DNA of 64,000 nt from Bog-159 sp049520215 (GTDB lineage Bacteria > Acidobacteriota > Terriglobia > Bryobacterales > Bryobacteraceae): contig JBEKPZ010000016.1 in NCBI GenBank assembly GCA_049520215.1, positions 5,947 through 69,946 of the forward strand, written 5' to 3'. This document shows positions 17,065 to 25,269 of this stretch, piece by piece. Below the pieces are notes generated by a model. That model worked only from the letters and a program-made list of their open reading frames with translations. It was not told the origin of the DNA and did not search any database. Every line of letters begins with the position of its first letter. Position 1 is the stretch's first letter. A program made the translations under genes and the position numbers.

Positions 17065-17145
17065 GGTGGGGCAGACGATCGGTTTTTGTCGTCTGCCAGC
17101 GCTCCCGAAGGCGGCAGACCACAAAAGGCAATGGTCTGCCCCACC
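17065..17145. repeat. GTGGGGCAGAC-type palindromic repeat
   Basis: Bracketed by GGTGGGGCAGAC and GTCTGCCCCACC, with an internal pair GTCGTCTGCC / GGCGGCAGACC. It shares the GTGGGG...CCCCAC ends of the other elements but has different stems. Confidence 0.7.
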
Positions 17146-17189
17146 TAGCCCCAGCATGCAAAGCGCGCCCAAGACACGCAAAGCGCGCT

Positions 17190-17395
17190 CCACCCCCTGC
17201 TGACTCATAGAACAAGCGCAAAATCGGACTCCTCCACGGCATGGAATCCACCTTCCCCCCCGCCCTGGTGGACCGTATCAACTCCCTCAACGCGCCCGGC
17301 GTCCACGCCGAAAGCATCCTCATGGGCGGCGGCATGGCCGAGCCCAGCGGCTATCGCGTCATCGTCGACCGCATCTCGCAGGACATCCCCTTGTA
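17190..17395 (+). pseudogene. Duplicated 5' fragment of the ATP-grasp gene at 20943
   Basis: From about 17190 (CTGCTGACTCATAGAACAAG) to 17392 (GACATCCCCTT) the sequence matches 20925-21124 with roughly a dozen substitutions and one 3-base deletion, including 14 bases upstream of the start codon. The start ATG is AAG here, and the copy ends in TAA one codon after the match, so it is not expressed as the parent protein. The 3.5 kb between the two copies holds three unrelated genes, which suggests an insertion or a duplication-rearrangement. Confidence 0.85.
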
Positions 17396-17561
17396 ACTGC
17401 AGCGGTCGTCTCAACCCAACCTGAAGCGATTTGCCAGCGCATGTCCCCTTCAGCGTGTTTTTACCGCTAATGTAAGTGATGCTGCACTTCAATCCTGCGG
17501 GGCCCCAGTGGCGGGGCCGCGTCGGACGGCATCCAAATACTTCGCTTAGGAGATTCTAGAA

Positions 17562-19052
17562 ATGCGGGTTCCAATCTCGACGCTCTTGCTTGGCGTCCTT
17601 CTCGCGGCAGTCCCACAGCTAGTGAACGCTCAAGGCGCGCCTGCTCCAACGCCCTGCGACCCCTTCGTTCCCTACAACAACTGTCAAACGACTGTGGACT
17701 TTCCAACCGGAGTGCATGACATTATCGCCGTGACGCCGGGTGGATCGGCCAACGTGCACGTCATCAACAAGCCGGCGTTTTCCACTTGCCAGCTTAGTTT
17801 TGCGCCCGGGCCGCCGCCTCGAAGTGTGGATGCTTCAGTCGCCGCTTTCCTGACCGGCCTCTCCGGCATCGGTCTGTTCGCCGGCAATCCCCCAGCGGAC
17901 AGGACAAAGGCTTTCGCCTCGCCCGCGCCGCGCGTTCCGCCGAATTCCGACGCAGCCAATATCGAACTGCAAATCCAGGCAGTCCAAACGGAAGAAACCA
18001 GGTTGACCAGCATCCTGGATGCCGACAAGCAGGCTTACAAACTGGGCGTGGCCGGCGACGCCGCTCACCCGATCAGCGTCACATCGGTTTGGAAGGAAAC
18101 CGACGAAAGGAAGTTCCCTGACGAGGTTCCTGTCCTTAAGGGGATTTTGAGCGTACTGATCTTACGCCAGGAGCCAAGCATCGCAAGCCTGCAGGCTGAA
18201 CTGGACGCCTTAAGCCGGTCCATGGGTGAATTTCATCGCAAGTACGACGGCACGTTCACTGCTTCGGGGCAAGCGTGGCTGGATAGCGTCAACGACACGA
18301 TCAACAAGATCAATGGCCTGGCGGCGCGCTATCAAGACTATATCGCCGATATCCTGGCCATTCGTACCGGCCTCAAGCAGGCTCTTGCTCAACTCCCCGA
18401 CCCACCCTACACAAAGGCTTTCACCATGCAAGACCTGCCCATTCCAGGTTTCGTCAACAACAACATGTCTGTAACCGTATCTTGCAAGGACAACATCACC
18501 CAAGTTCCCAGTCCGATCAGCGTTACCTTTACGGCCTATTACACGCGGCTTCCCTGGCTCGACTTCTCGGCGGGTCCGCTGTTCTCCCTCTTGGGGCGGC
18601 ATCAGGTTGGCGTAATCGGGGCCACCGCTGCGCAAATGGCTGCGGCGCCAACAACCGCGGCCAATGGTTACCTTGGCGTTACCGACCAGTCCTCATTTCA
18701 GGTGGTCCCGATGGCCTTTGTGGAGTTCCATTCCCGCGGATTCCGGTGCCCCTGGGCCAACCCCAAGGACATCGAACGTCGCTTCGGTTACGTGTGCTCG
18801 GCGGGCGTAGCACTGGGAGCGGGCCCCAATAACGCCAGCGGTACGGTGCAAGCGGAATTCTTCGAAGGAGTGTCGTTCGCCATCCAGCGTATATCGTTCC
18901 TCGTCGGGTTCCACGACGGAAGGGTCGAGGAACTCGGGGGAGGATATGGCATCGGCCAGCCCGTTCCGTCCATGGGCTACACTCCCATAATCACCAGAAA
19001 GTTCAGCGTACGGCCGGCGTTTAGCATCACTTACCGGATCCCCATTCATTAG
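17562..19052 (+). CDS. Secreted or outer-membrane protein of unknown function
   Basis: 496 residues from ATG 17562 with AGGAGA about ten bases upstream. A clear Sec signal peptide (MRVPISTLLLGVLLAAVPQL, cleavage near VNAQ-GA). Residues about 24-120 have cysteines that could pair (PCDPFVPYNNCQ, FSTCQLSF). About 130-280 is helical with heptad-like spacing (EIQAVQTEETRLTSIL, SIASLQAELDALSRSM, DSVNDTINKINGLAARYQDY). The last 190 residues alternate polar and hydrophobic residues and end in FSITYRIPIH, like a beta-barrel strand. It is 29 bases from the protease gene and likely co-transcribed with it. Family not recognised. Confidence 0.7.
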   Translation: MRVPISTLLLGVLLAAVPQLVNAQGAPAPTPCDPFVPYNNCQTTVDFPTGVHDIIAVTPGGSANVHVINKPAFSTCQLSFAPGPPPRSVDASVAAFLTGLSGIGLFAGNPPADRTKAFASPAPRVPPNSDAANIELQIQAVQTEETRLTSILDADKQAYKLGVAGDAAHPISVTSVWKETDERKFPDEVPVLKGILSVLILRQEPSIASLQAELDALSRSMGEFHRKYDGTFTASGQAWLDSVNDTINKINGLAARYQDYIADILAIRTGLKQALAQLPDPPYTKAFTMQDLPIPGFVNNNMSVTVSCKDNITQVPSPISVTFTAYYTRLPWLDFSAGPLFSLLGRHQVGVIGATAAQMAAAPTTAANGYLGVTDQSSFQVVPMAFVEFHSRGFRCPWANPKDIERRFGYVCSAGVALGAGPNNASGTVQAEFFEGVSFAIQRISFLVGFHDGRVEELGGGYGIGQPVPSMGYTPIITRKFSVRPAFSITYRIPIH

Positions 19053-19081
19053 TTCTGCAATCGCGGAAAAGGAGCGAAATC

Positions 19082-20608
19082 GTGACCAATAAAGTGATCG
19101 TCTGCAACTCAGCCGCGCTGGCTGCCAAGTACGGGGCCAATGCCAACCTCATTCAAAATGGCGTCAACCGGCTGATCGCCGCCGACAACGCGCGCGGCAT
19201 TCAAAGCCGGTACGTGGCAATCGACGACGCCGCCACCATGCAGGGCTTCCACGCGCCACCTGTGACCAACCCGGCAGACGCCCGCCAAAACAAAGACGCG
19301 GTAGATGCGGTCTACGGCTCGGCGGCGCCCGATTATATCCTGCTGCTGGGTGGACCGGACCTCATCCCGCATCAGGATATCGTGAATCCAGTCTATGACG
19401 GAAACAACGATGTCGATCCGATCGCTTGGAGCGACCTCCCATATGCGTGTGATGCTCCTTACAGCCAGAACGCGCAAGATTTCATCGGCCCAACCCGCGT
19501 CGTAGGAAGACTTCCGGATGTTACTGGTAGTGCCGACCCAGAGTACCTGTTGAACTTGTTGGATCTCGCCGTCAATTACGTGGCTGGCTCGCCCGCGAGC
19601 TACGCTCCTTACCTGGGCGTCACCGCCTCGGTTTGGTCGGGATCGACAGCCCTGAGCCTGAACGCCATCTTTGGAAGCAGCACCGATATGCAGGTATCGC
19701 CACCGGCCGGCCCCGCATGGCCTCCCAAACTGTTTTCACGCAAATCGCACTTCTTCAATTGCCACGGCGCGGACATCGATCCACATTTCTACGGACAGCA
19801 GGGAACCCAGTTTCCAATTGCACTCGACGCCGGTCTGGTGGCGGGACAACTCACTGAAGGGACCGTCATGGCCGCCGAGGCTTGTTACGGAGCTCAACTG
19901 TACGCGCCTGCGGCGGAACCAACCGGACGCATGGGCATGGCCAACACATATATGTCCAGCGGATGCTCCGCCTATTTCGGCAGCACCACCATCGCCTACG
20001 GAGAGTTCACTACCAACGCAGACGCCGACCTGCTCTGCCAGTATTTCTTCGAGGCGATCCGGGCGGGCGCCAGCTCCGGGAGAGCCGCGCTGCAGGCCAG
20101 GCAAAACTATGCGCGGGCCGGCGCCTCGCTGAGCCCGACGGACCTGAAGACTCTCGCTCAGTACCTGCTGCTCGGCGATCCCTCCATCGTTCCCGTAGCG
20201 CCCCCGGTGGCAGCTCACCTGATTGCCGGAGCGGCCGGCGAGGATCGGGAGCGCGCAAATCGCCGGAAGTTCCTGATCGCGACAGGACGCGAAATCGTGC
20301 GGACCAAGGCGGTATCGTCTGGCAGGCCCGATCGAGCGGCTTCGGCTACTCTGACGCAAGCACTGCGAACCCTCGCTCAGCAGTTCGAAATGGACGAACC
20401 CGCCATCCTTTCGTTCTCCGTTCGGAACACAGCCGGACTCGAGAGTGTGCCCCGAGCTTTGGCGGCGCGTGCACCGGTGGCATCCGAGTACCACATCGTC
20501 ACATCGCGGCGGCTGGTCGATACCGCGCCTGTTCGATTGATCTCGCTGCTCGAAGTGGAGGCCAGCGGCGACGAGATTCTGCGCACCCGGCAACTCGTTT
20601 CGAGATGA
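19082..20608 (+). CDS. Gingipain-like (C25, caspase-fold) cysteine protease
   Basis: 508 residues from GTG 19082, with AAGGAG seven bases upstream. A C25/caspase-hemoglobinase fold: strand DYILLLGGPDLIP (about 84-96), strand TRVVGRLPDV, catalytic His228 in HFFNCHGAD and catalytic Cys268 in MAAEACYGAQ, followed by YFGSTTIAYG. The 40-residue His-Cys spacing suits the family. There is no signal peptide, unlike gingipains, so it is either cytoplasmic or exported another way. The C-terminal 130 residues (after VPVAPP) form a separate unknown domain. It lies between a secreted helical/barrel protein and a small protein in an apparently inserted segment. Confidence 0.8.
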   Translation: MTNKVIVCNSAALAAKYGANANLIQNGVNRLIAADNARGIQSRYVAIDDAATMQGFHAPPVTNPADARQNKDAVDAVYGSAAPDYILLLGGPDLIPHQDIVNPVYDGNNDVDPIAWSDLPYACDAPYSQNAQDFIGPTRVVGRLPDVTGSADPEYLLNLLDLAVNYVAGSPASYAPYLGVTASVWSGSTALSLNAIFGSSTDMQVSPPAGPAWPPKLFSRKSHFFNCHGADIDPHFYGQQGTQFPIALDAGLVAGQLTEGTVMAAEACYGAQLYAPAAEPTGRMGMANTYMSSGCSAYFGSTTIAYGEFTTNADADLLCQYFFEAIRAGASSGRAALQARQNYARAGASLSPTDLKTLAQYLLLGDPSIVPVAPPVAAHLIAGAAGEDRERANRRKFLIATGREIVRTKAVSSGRPDRAASATLTQALRTLAQQFEMDEPAILSFSVRNTAGLESVPRALAARAPVASEYHIVTSRRLVDTAPVRLISLLEVEASGDEILRTRQLVSR

Positions 20609-20631
20609 CGGATGGCTTAGACTAAGAGTAC

Positions 20632-20877
20632 ATGGCGGTTGAAGTCCAAGAAGTGGGGACTGTCGTTCAGAAGCGCTTCGCGGCAGGATCGAAGAGCGAC
20701 CACGAAGCGGTCTGGCTCGAATGCAAAGACAAGCAATATATTCTGCGGCGTCCCGGCGGCAACCCATTTTCGGACCCGGAGTTAACAGCCCTCGTCGGAA
20801 AACGGATTCAGGCTCGCGGAAGGGTGCAGGATTATATTTTTTTTCTCACGGACTGGAAGAATGCCCCACCCGGCTGA
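20632..20877 (+). CDS. Small protein, possibly OB-fold-like
   Basis: 81 residues from ATG 20632. The pattern VGTVVQKRFAAGSKSDHEAV, WLECKDKQYILRR, VGKRIQARGRVQDYIFFLTD suggests a five-strand small barrel. No TM or signal peptide. It follows the protease gene by 23 bases and is likely its partner, perhaps an inhibitor or substrate adaptor; that role is inference from position only. Confidence 0.6.
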   Translation: MAVEVQEVGTVVQKRFAAGSKSDHEAVWLECKDKQYILRRPGGNPFSDPELTALVGKRIQARGRVQDYIFFLTDWKNAPPG

Positions 20878-20942
20878 CCCTTCCGCGGAGCCTACAACCC
20901 ATCACCCACAAACCACCACCACCCCTGCTAAACTCATAGAAC

Positions 20943-21851
20943 ATGCGCAAAATCGGACTCCTCTACGGCATGGAATCCACCTTCCCCCCCGCCCTGGTGG
21001 ACCGCATCAACTCCCTCAACGTGCCCGACGTCCACGCCGAAAGCATCCTCATGGGCGGCGTCGGCATGGCCCAGCCCAGCGGCTACCGCGTTATCGTCGA
21101 CCGCATCTCGCAGGACATCCCCTTCTACCGCTCCTACCTCAAGAACGCCGTCCTCGGCGGCACGATCGTCATCAACAATCCCTTCTGGTGGAGCGCCGAC
21201 GACAAGTTCTTCAACTAGCGCAATCTCCGCTACCCCCTCAATTGGGACGAGATCTTCGATTACGTCGGCTTCCCCGCGTTCCTGAAGCCGCACGCGGGCG
21301 GCGGCTGGAAGAATGTCTACAAAGTGGATAACCCCCAGGAGCTTTTCGCCGCCTACGATCAAACCGGCGATCTCTGCATGACCCTCCAGAAGGCCGTGGA
21401 CTTCACCGACTACTTCCGCTGCTACGTCATCGGCCAGGAGAAAGTCTGGGTCATGCGCTACGATCCCAAACAGCCCCACGCCGACCGCTATGTCAAGAAC
21501 GCGCCGCCCATCGAACCCGCCATGTACCAGCGCGTGGTCGGCGATGCGCTCAAGCTCTGCCGCGCGCTGGGTTACGACATGAACACCGTCGAGTTCGCCG
21601 TCGAAGACGGCGTGCCCTACGCCATCGACTTCCTGAACCCCGCCCCCGATGCCGACATTCACTCCGTCGGCCCCGAGAATTTCGAGTGGGTGGTCAACGC
21701 CATCGCCGAGCTAGCCGTACAGAAGGCGCTAAGCGATGAAAACCCCGCCCGCGCCTACCGCTGGTCCACTTTCCTCGGTAACACAACCACCAGCCACCAA
21801 CCACTAGCCACGGCGAGCAAAGCTCGCCCGGAGGCCACCCATGAAGCCTAG
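20943..21851 (+). pseudogene. ATP-grasp ligase with in-frame amber codon and internal deletion
   Basis: One frame throughout. Residues 1-91 (MRKIGLLYGMESTFPPALV, VIVDRISQDIPFYRSYLKN, INNPFWWSADDKFFN) are the N-domain; TAG at 21216 interrupts; the same frame then continues RNLRYPLNWDEIFDYVGFPA, LKPHAGGGWKNVYKV (ATP-grasp glycine loop) and NTVEFAVEDGVPYAIDFLNP (metal/ATP residues). Relatives I recall have about 30 residues between FFN and RNL that would complete the N-lobe, so a deletion probably created the stop. The 3' end is low-complexity (TTTSHQPLATASK) from a CCACCA repeat and overlaps the next gene by 11 bases. It heads a peptide-ligase-like operon. Confidence 0.7.
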
Positions 21852-22977
21852 CCTGACCATCGGTATCGAGGAGGAATATCAAACCATCGATCCCGAAACC
21901 CGCGACCTCCGCTCCCACATCGGTATGGAAATGATCGAACAGGGCAGAGCCGTGCTCGTCGAGCGCGTCAAGCCTGAGATGCACCAGTCGGTCATCGAAG
22001 CCGGCACGCGCATCTGCCGCAACATCCAGGAAGCCACGCACGAAATCCACATGATCCGCCGCAACCTGATCGACCTGGCTAAACAGAACGGTCTGCGCCT
22101 CGCGGCTGCCGGCTCGCATCCCTTCGCCAAATGGAGCGAACAGGACATCTACCCGGACGAGCGCTACCACACCATTGTCGAAGACATGCAGATGGTGGCG
22201 CGCGCCAATCTGATCTTCGGGCTGCACGTCCACATCGGCGTCGAAGATCCCGAAACCGCCATCCACATCATGAACGCCGCGCGCTACTTCCTGCCGCACA
22301 TCCTGGCGCTCTCCACCAATTCCCCCTTCTGGCAGGGCATGGATACCGGCTTTAAATCCTACCGCGGCAAGGTCTTCGACAAGTTCCCCCGCACCAACAT
22401 CCCGGACTATTTCCCCAGCTACGGCGAATACGAGAGCTTCATCAACCTGCTCATCAAAACCAACTGTATCGATAACGCCAAGAAGATCTGGTGGGATATC
22501 CGCCCGCATCCCTACTTCTCCACACTCGAATTCCGCATCTGCGACATCCCCATGCGGGCAGAGGAAACCATCGCGCTGGCCGCGCTCATCCAGGCCACCG
22601 TGGCCAAGCTCTACAAGCTGCACTCCATGAATCAGGGCTTCCGGCTTTATCGCCGCGCGCTCATCATGGAAAATAAGTGGCGCGCCCTGCGCTACGGCAT
22701 CGACGGCAAGCTCATCGATTTCGGCAAGCGCATCGAAGTCCCCCTGCGCGATCTCATGGACGAATACTTCGAAATCATCGACGACGTCGTAGACGAATTA
22801 GGCAGCCGTCAAGAGATTAACTACATCCGCGAGATACTAAAGAATGGTACGGGCGCGGATCGCCAGTTGCGCGTCTGGAATGAAACTCACGATATGAAAA
22901 AAGTGGTCGACTACATCGTCGAAGAAACCGAAACGGGCATCTACCATACAGAGGAGAGGCAGGGGGCGGCATCGTGA
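21841..22977 (+). CDS. Carboxylate-amine ligase (GCS2 / YbdK family)
   Basis: 378 residues from ATG 21841 with GGAGG six bases upstream. A glutamate-cysteine-ligase 2-type fold: N-terminal GIEEEYQTID (ATP/metal acidic residues), HQSVIEAGT, then FGLHVHIGVEDPE (HVH motif) and the WWDIRPHPYFSTLEFRICD signature. Members join a carboxylate to an amine with ATP; YbdK makes gamma-glutamylcysteine weakly. Length is normal. Its stop overlaps the next start (GTGA), so it is coupled to the M29 peptidase. With the flanking ATP-grasp proteins it suggests assembly of a small peptide-like compound. Confidence 0.9.
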   Translation: MKPSLTIGIEEEYQTIDPETRDLRSHIGMEMIEQGRAVLVERVKPEMHQSVIEAGTRICRNIQEATHEIHMIRRNLIDLAKQNGLRLAAAGSHPFAKWSEQDIYPDERYHTIVEDMQMVARANLIFGLHVHIGVEDPETAIHIMNAARYFLPHILALSTNSPFWQGMDTGFKSYRGKVFDKFPRTNIPDYFPSYGEYESFINLLIKTNCIDNAKKIWWDIRPHPYFSTLEFRICDIPMRAEETIALAALIQATVAKLYKLHSMNQGFRLYRRALIMENKWRALRYGIDGKLIDFGKRIEVPLRDLMDEYFEIIDDVVDELGSRQEINYIREILKNGTGADRQLRVWNETHDMKKVVDYIVEETETGIYHTEERQGAAS

Positions 22978-24005
22978 ACCAGGTGTCGAAGTCAGTGCCC
23001 GTGGAACCCTCGCTCGTTGAGGGAGCGCGCAACGCGGTCGGCGTCTGCCTGTGCGTTCAGCCGCACGAAAAAGTAACGCTGATCACCGATCACGCTTCGA
23101 TGGAGATTGCCGCCGCTCTGGCCGCCGAACTCGATGCCTTAGGCGCACCGTATAGCTTCTGGACGCTCGAGGAGGTTGCCCCGCGCCCACTCTCCGAGAT
23201 GCCGCAGCCGGTGCTCGATGACCTCGAGACCAGCCAGGTCAGCATCTTCGCCGCTCAGGCGCAGGCCAACGAGCTCCGCTCGCGCATGCACATGACCGAG
23301 GTCGTCACCCGCCGCAAAATCCGTCACGCCCACATGGTCAACATCTCCAAGCAGATCATGCGCGATGGCATGCGCGCCGATTTCCGCGAGGTGGACCGCA
23401 TCAGCCTGCAGGTCATCGAGATCGTCCGCGCCGCCGCCCTTATCCGCGCCAAGACCCCTGCCGGCACCGACCTGGTCGCCGAAATGAACCCGGACTACAA
23501 GTGGCTCAAGACCAGCGGCATCATCAGCCAGAATACCTGGGGCAATCTGCCGGGCGGCGAGATCTTCACCACCCCCGGCGAGGTCAACGGTACCTTTGTG
23601 GTGGATGGCGTCGTCGGCGATTACCTCTGCGCCAAGTACGGCGATTTGCAGGGCTCGCCGCTCACTATCCTCATCAAGGGCAACCGGCTCGCCGAGGTGC
23701 ACAGCGCCAACCACGCTCTCGAAGACGAATTCTGGCGCTATACTCATACCGATGAGAACAGCGACCGCGTCGGCGAGTTCGCCATCGGAACCAACATCGG
23801 AGTCCGCGACGTGATCGGCAATATACTGCAGGATGAAAAAATCCCTGGCGTGCACATCGCTTTCGGCGATCCCTATGGCAGTTACACCGGCGCCCCCTGG
23901 CGTTGTTCCACGCACATCGACGTGGTCGGGCGCAAATTCGATATCTGGGCCGACGACCGCATGATCATGCGCGCCGGCGAATTCATCCTGGAGGGCGGGC
24001 TTTAG
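22974..24005 (+). CDS. M29-type aminopeptidase
   Basis: 343 residues from GTG 22974. It resembles thermophilic M29 metallo-aminopeptidases (AmpS/PepS): the WGNLPGGEIFTTPGEVNG block (metal ligand E), then NHALEDEFWRYTHTDENSDR and GVHIAFGDPYGSYTG, where the family has its other Glu/His/Asp metal ligands. N-terminal half is the Rossmann-like domain (VTLITDHASMEIAAALAAEL). It may trim or hydrolyse the product of the neighbouring ligases. Its last codons (LEGGL) and TAG lie inside a palindromic repeat, so the tail was made by the repeat. Confidence 0.8.
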   Translation: MNQVSKSVPVEPSLVEGARNAVGVCLCVQPHEKVTLITDHASMEIAAALAAELDALGAPYSFWTLEEVAPRPLSEMPQPVLDDLETSQVSIFAAQAQANELRSRMHMTEVVTRRKIRHAHMVNISKQIMRDGMRADFREVDRISLQVIEIVRAAALIRAKTPAGTDLVAEMNPDYKWLKTSGIISQNTWGNLPGGEIFTTPGEVNGTFVVDGVVGDYLCAKYGDLQGSPLTILIKGNRLAEVHSANHALEDEFWRYTHTDENSDRVGEFAIGTNIGVRDVIGNILQDEKIPGVHIAFGDPYGSYTGAPWRCSTHIDVVGRKFDIWADDRMIMRAGEFILEGGL

Positions 24006-24029
24006 CCCGCGCGGGGCTTGAGCCCCGCC
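23991..24029. repeat. Palindromic repeat supplying a stop codon
   Basis: GCGGGC-TTTA-GCCCGC followed by GCGGGGC-TTGA-GCCCCGC. The TAG of the M29 gene is the loop of the first hairpin, so the element spans the gene end and the 37-base gap to the next gene. Confidence 0.75.
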
Positions 24030-24042
24030 AACTAACTAACCA

Positions 24043-25236
24043 ATGATCCCCACCCTCCGAGACCCGTTCAACGCCGCCTTCACACCAGAGAAGTACGCCG
24101 CGTTCATCGCCCGCATGGAAGCGCAGTCCGGCACACCGCTGGCCTTTCGCCATAGCGAGACCCCCTGCTTCTTCCCCACCGCCCTGATCGGAGCCATGGC
24201 GCGCGAAGGCGCGGAACTAATCCAACAGTTGACCACCCCGGAGTACCAACAAATCGCCCGCCAGGCCGTCCCGCCACAATTCGATGTGCCCGCCGAGCCG
24301 GACCACCCGCTCTTCCTGCAAGTGGATTTCGGCCTCGTGCGCGAACCCACCGGACAAATCGCGCCGCGCCTGGTCGAAATTCAGGCCTTCCCCTCGCTCT
24401 ACGCCTATCAGCCTGTGCTGTCGCAGGTGTACATCGACGCCTACGGCCTCGATCCCAACCTCCGCTACCTGCTCGGCGGCCTCTCGCTCGCCGGCTACAA
24501 GGCGCTACTGGGCCGCGCCATTCTCGGCGGACACGATCCCGAAAACGTCATCCTCATGGAGATCGATCCGCTGCATCAAAAGACGCTGGCGGATTTCGTT
24601 TTGACCGAGCGCATGTTCGGCGTGCGCGCCGTTTGCGTCACCCACATTCGCAAAGACGGCCAGCGCCTTTTCTACGAACGTGATGGCCGCAAGATCCCGA
24701 TCCACCGCATCTACAACCGCACCATCGTCGATGAGCTGCAGCGCCGCGGCATCACGGCCGCCTTCGATTTCCGCGACGATCTGGACGTCGAATGGGCCGG
24801 CCATCCCAACGACTATTTCCGCATCAGCAAATTCTCAATCCCCTACCTGCGGCATCCCTCGGTGCCCCAGACCTGGTTTCTCGACCAGCTCCATCACATC
24901 CCGCAGGACACGCATAATTACGTGCTGAAGCCGCTCTACTCCTTCGCCGGTCGGGGCGTGCGCATCGGTCCCCCGCGCGAAGAAATCATGGCCATCCCCC
25001 CCAGCGACCGCCGCAACTATATCCTGCAGGAGCGCGTCAACTTCGAGCCGGTCATCGAAACGCCGCACGGCAAAACCATGGCCGAAATCCGCATCATGTA
25101 CATCTGGCTCGACGAACTACGGCCCGTCTCCCTCCTGGTCCGCATGGGCCGCGGCGCCATGATGGGAGTGGACCACAACAAAAAACTGGAGTGGGTCGGA
25201 GCCTCCGCGGGCCTTATTCTGACTTCTGTCTTCTGA
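24043..25236 (+). CDS. ATP-grasp-like protein of a peptide-ligase operon
   Basis: 397 residues from ATG 24043. The C-terminal half carries YVLKPLYSFAGRGVRIGP (about 288-305), an ATP-grasp glycine-rich loop, followed by ILQERVNFEPVI and MAEIRIMYIW, like the metal-binding end of that fold. The N-terminal half includes LVEIQAFPSLYAYQPVLSQ and DPENVILMEIDPL, which I cannot assign to a named family. It would activate a carboxylate as acyl phosphate. The last six residues ILTSVF and the stop are encoded by a heptamer repeat, identical to the tail of the unrelated lyase at 29889. Confidence 0.7.
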   Translation: MIPTLRDPFNAAFTPEKYAAFIARMEAQSGTPLAFRHSETPCFFPTALIGAMAREGAELIQQLTTPEYQQIARQAVPPQFDVPAEPDHPLFLQVDFGLVREPTGQIAPRLVEIQAFPSLYAYQPVLSQVYIDAYGLDPNLRYLLGGLSLAGYKALLGRAILGGHDPENVILMEIDPLHQKTLADFVLTERMFGVRAVCVTHIRKDGQRLFYERDGRKIPIHRIYNRTIVDELQRRGITAAFDFRDDLDVEWAGHPNDYFRISKFSIPYLRHPSVPQTWFLDQLHHIPQDTHNYVLKPLYSFAGRGVRIGPPREEIMAIPPSDRRNYILQERVNFEPVIETPHGKTMAEIRIMYIWLDELRPVSLLVRMGRGAMMGVDHNKKLEWVGASAGLILTSVF

Positions 25237-25269
25237 CTTCCGTCTTCTGACTTCTGTCTTCCTTCTTCT
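25217..25269. repeat. Heptamer repeat (TCTGACT/TCTGTCT type)
   Basis: Six to seven imperfect copies of the unit that reads AGAAGTC or AGAAGAC on the minus strand. It starts inside the last codons of the ATP-grasp-like gene and ends at the stop codon of the convergent alcohol dehydrogenase gene. Confidence 0.85.
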
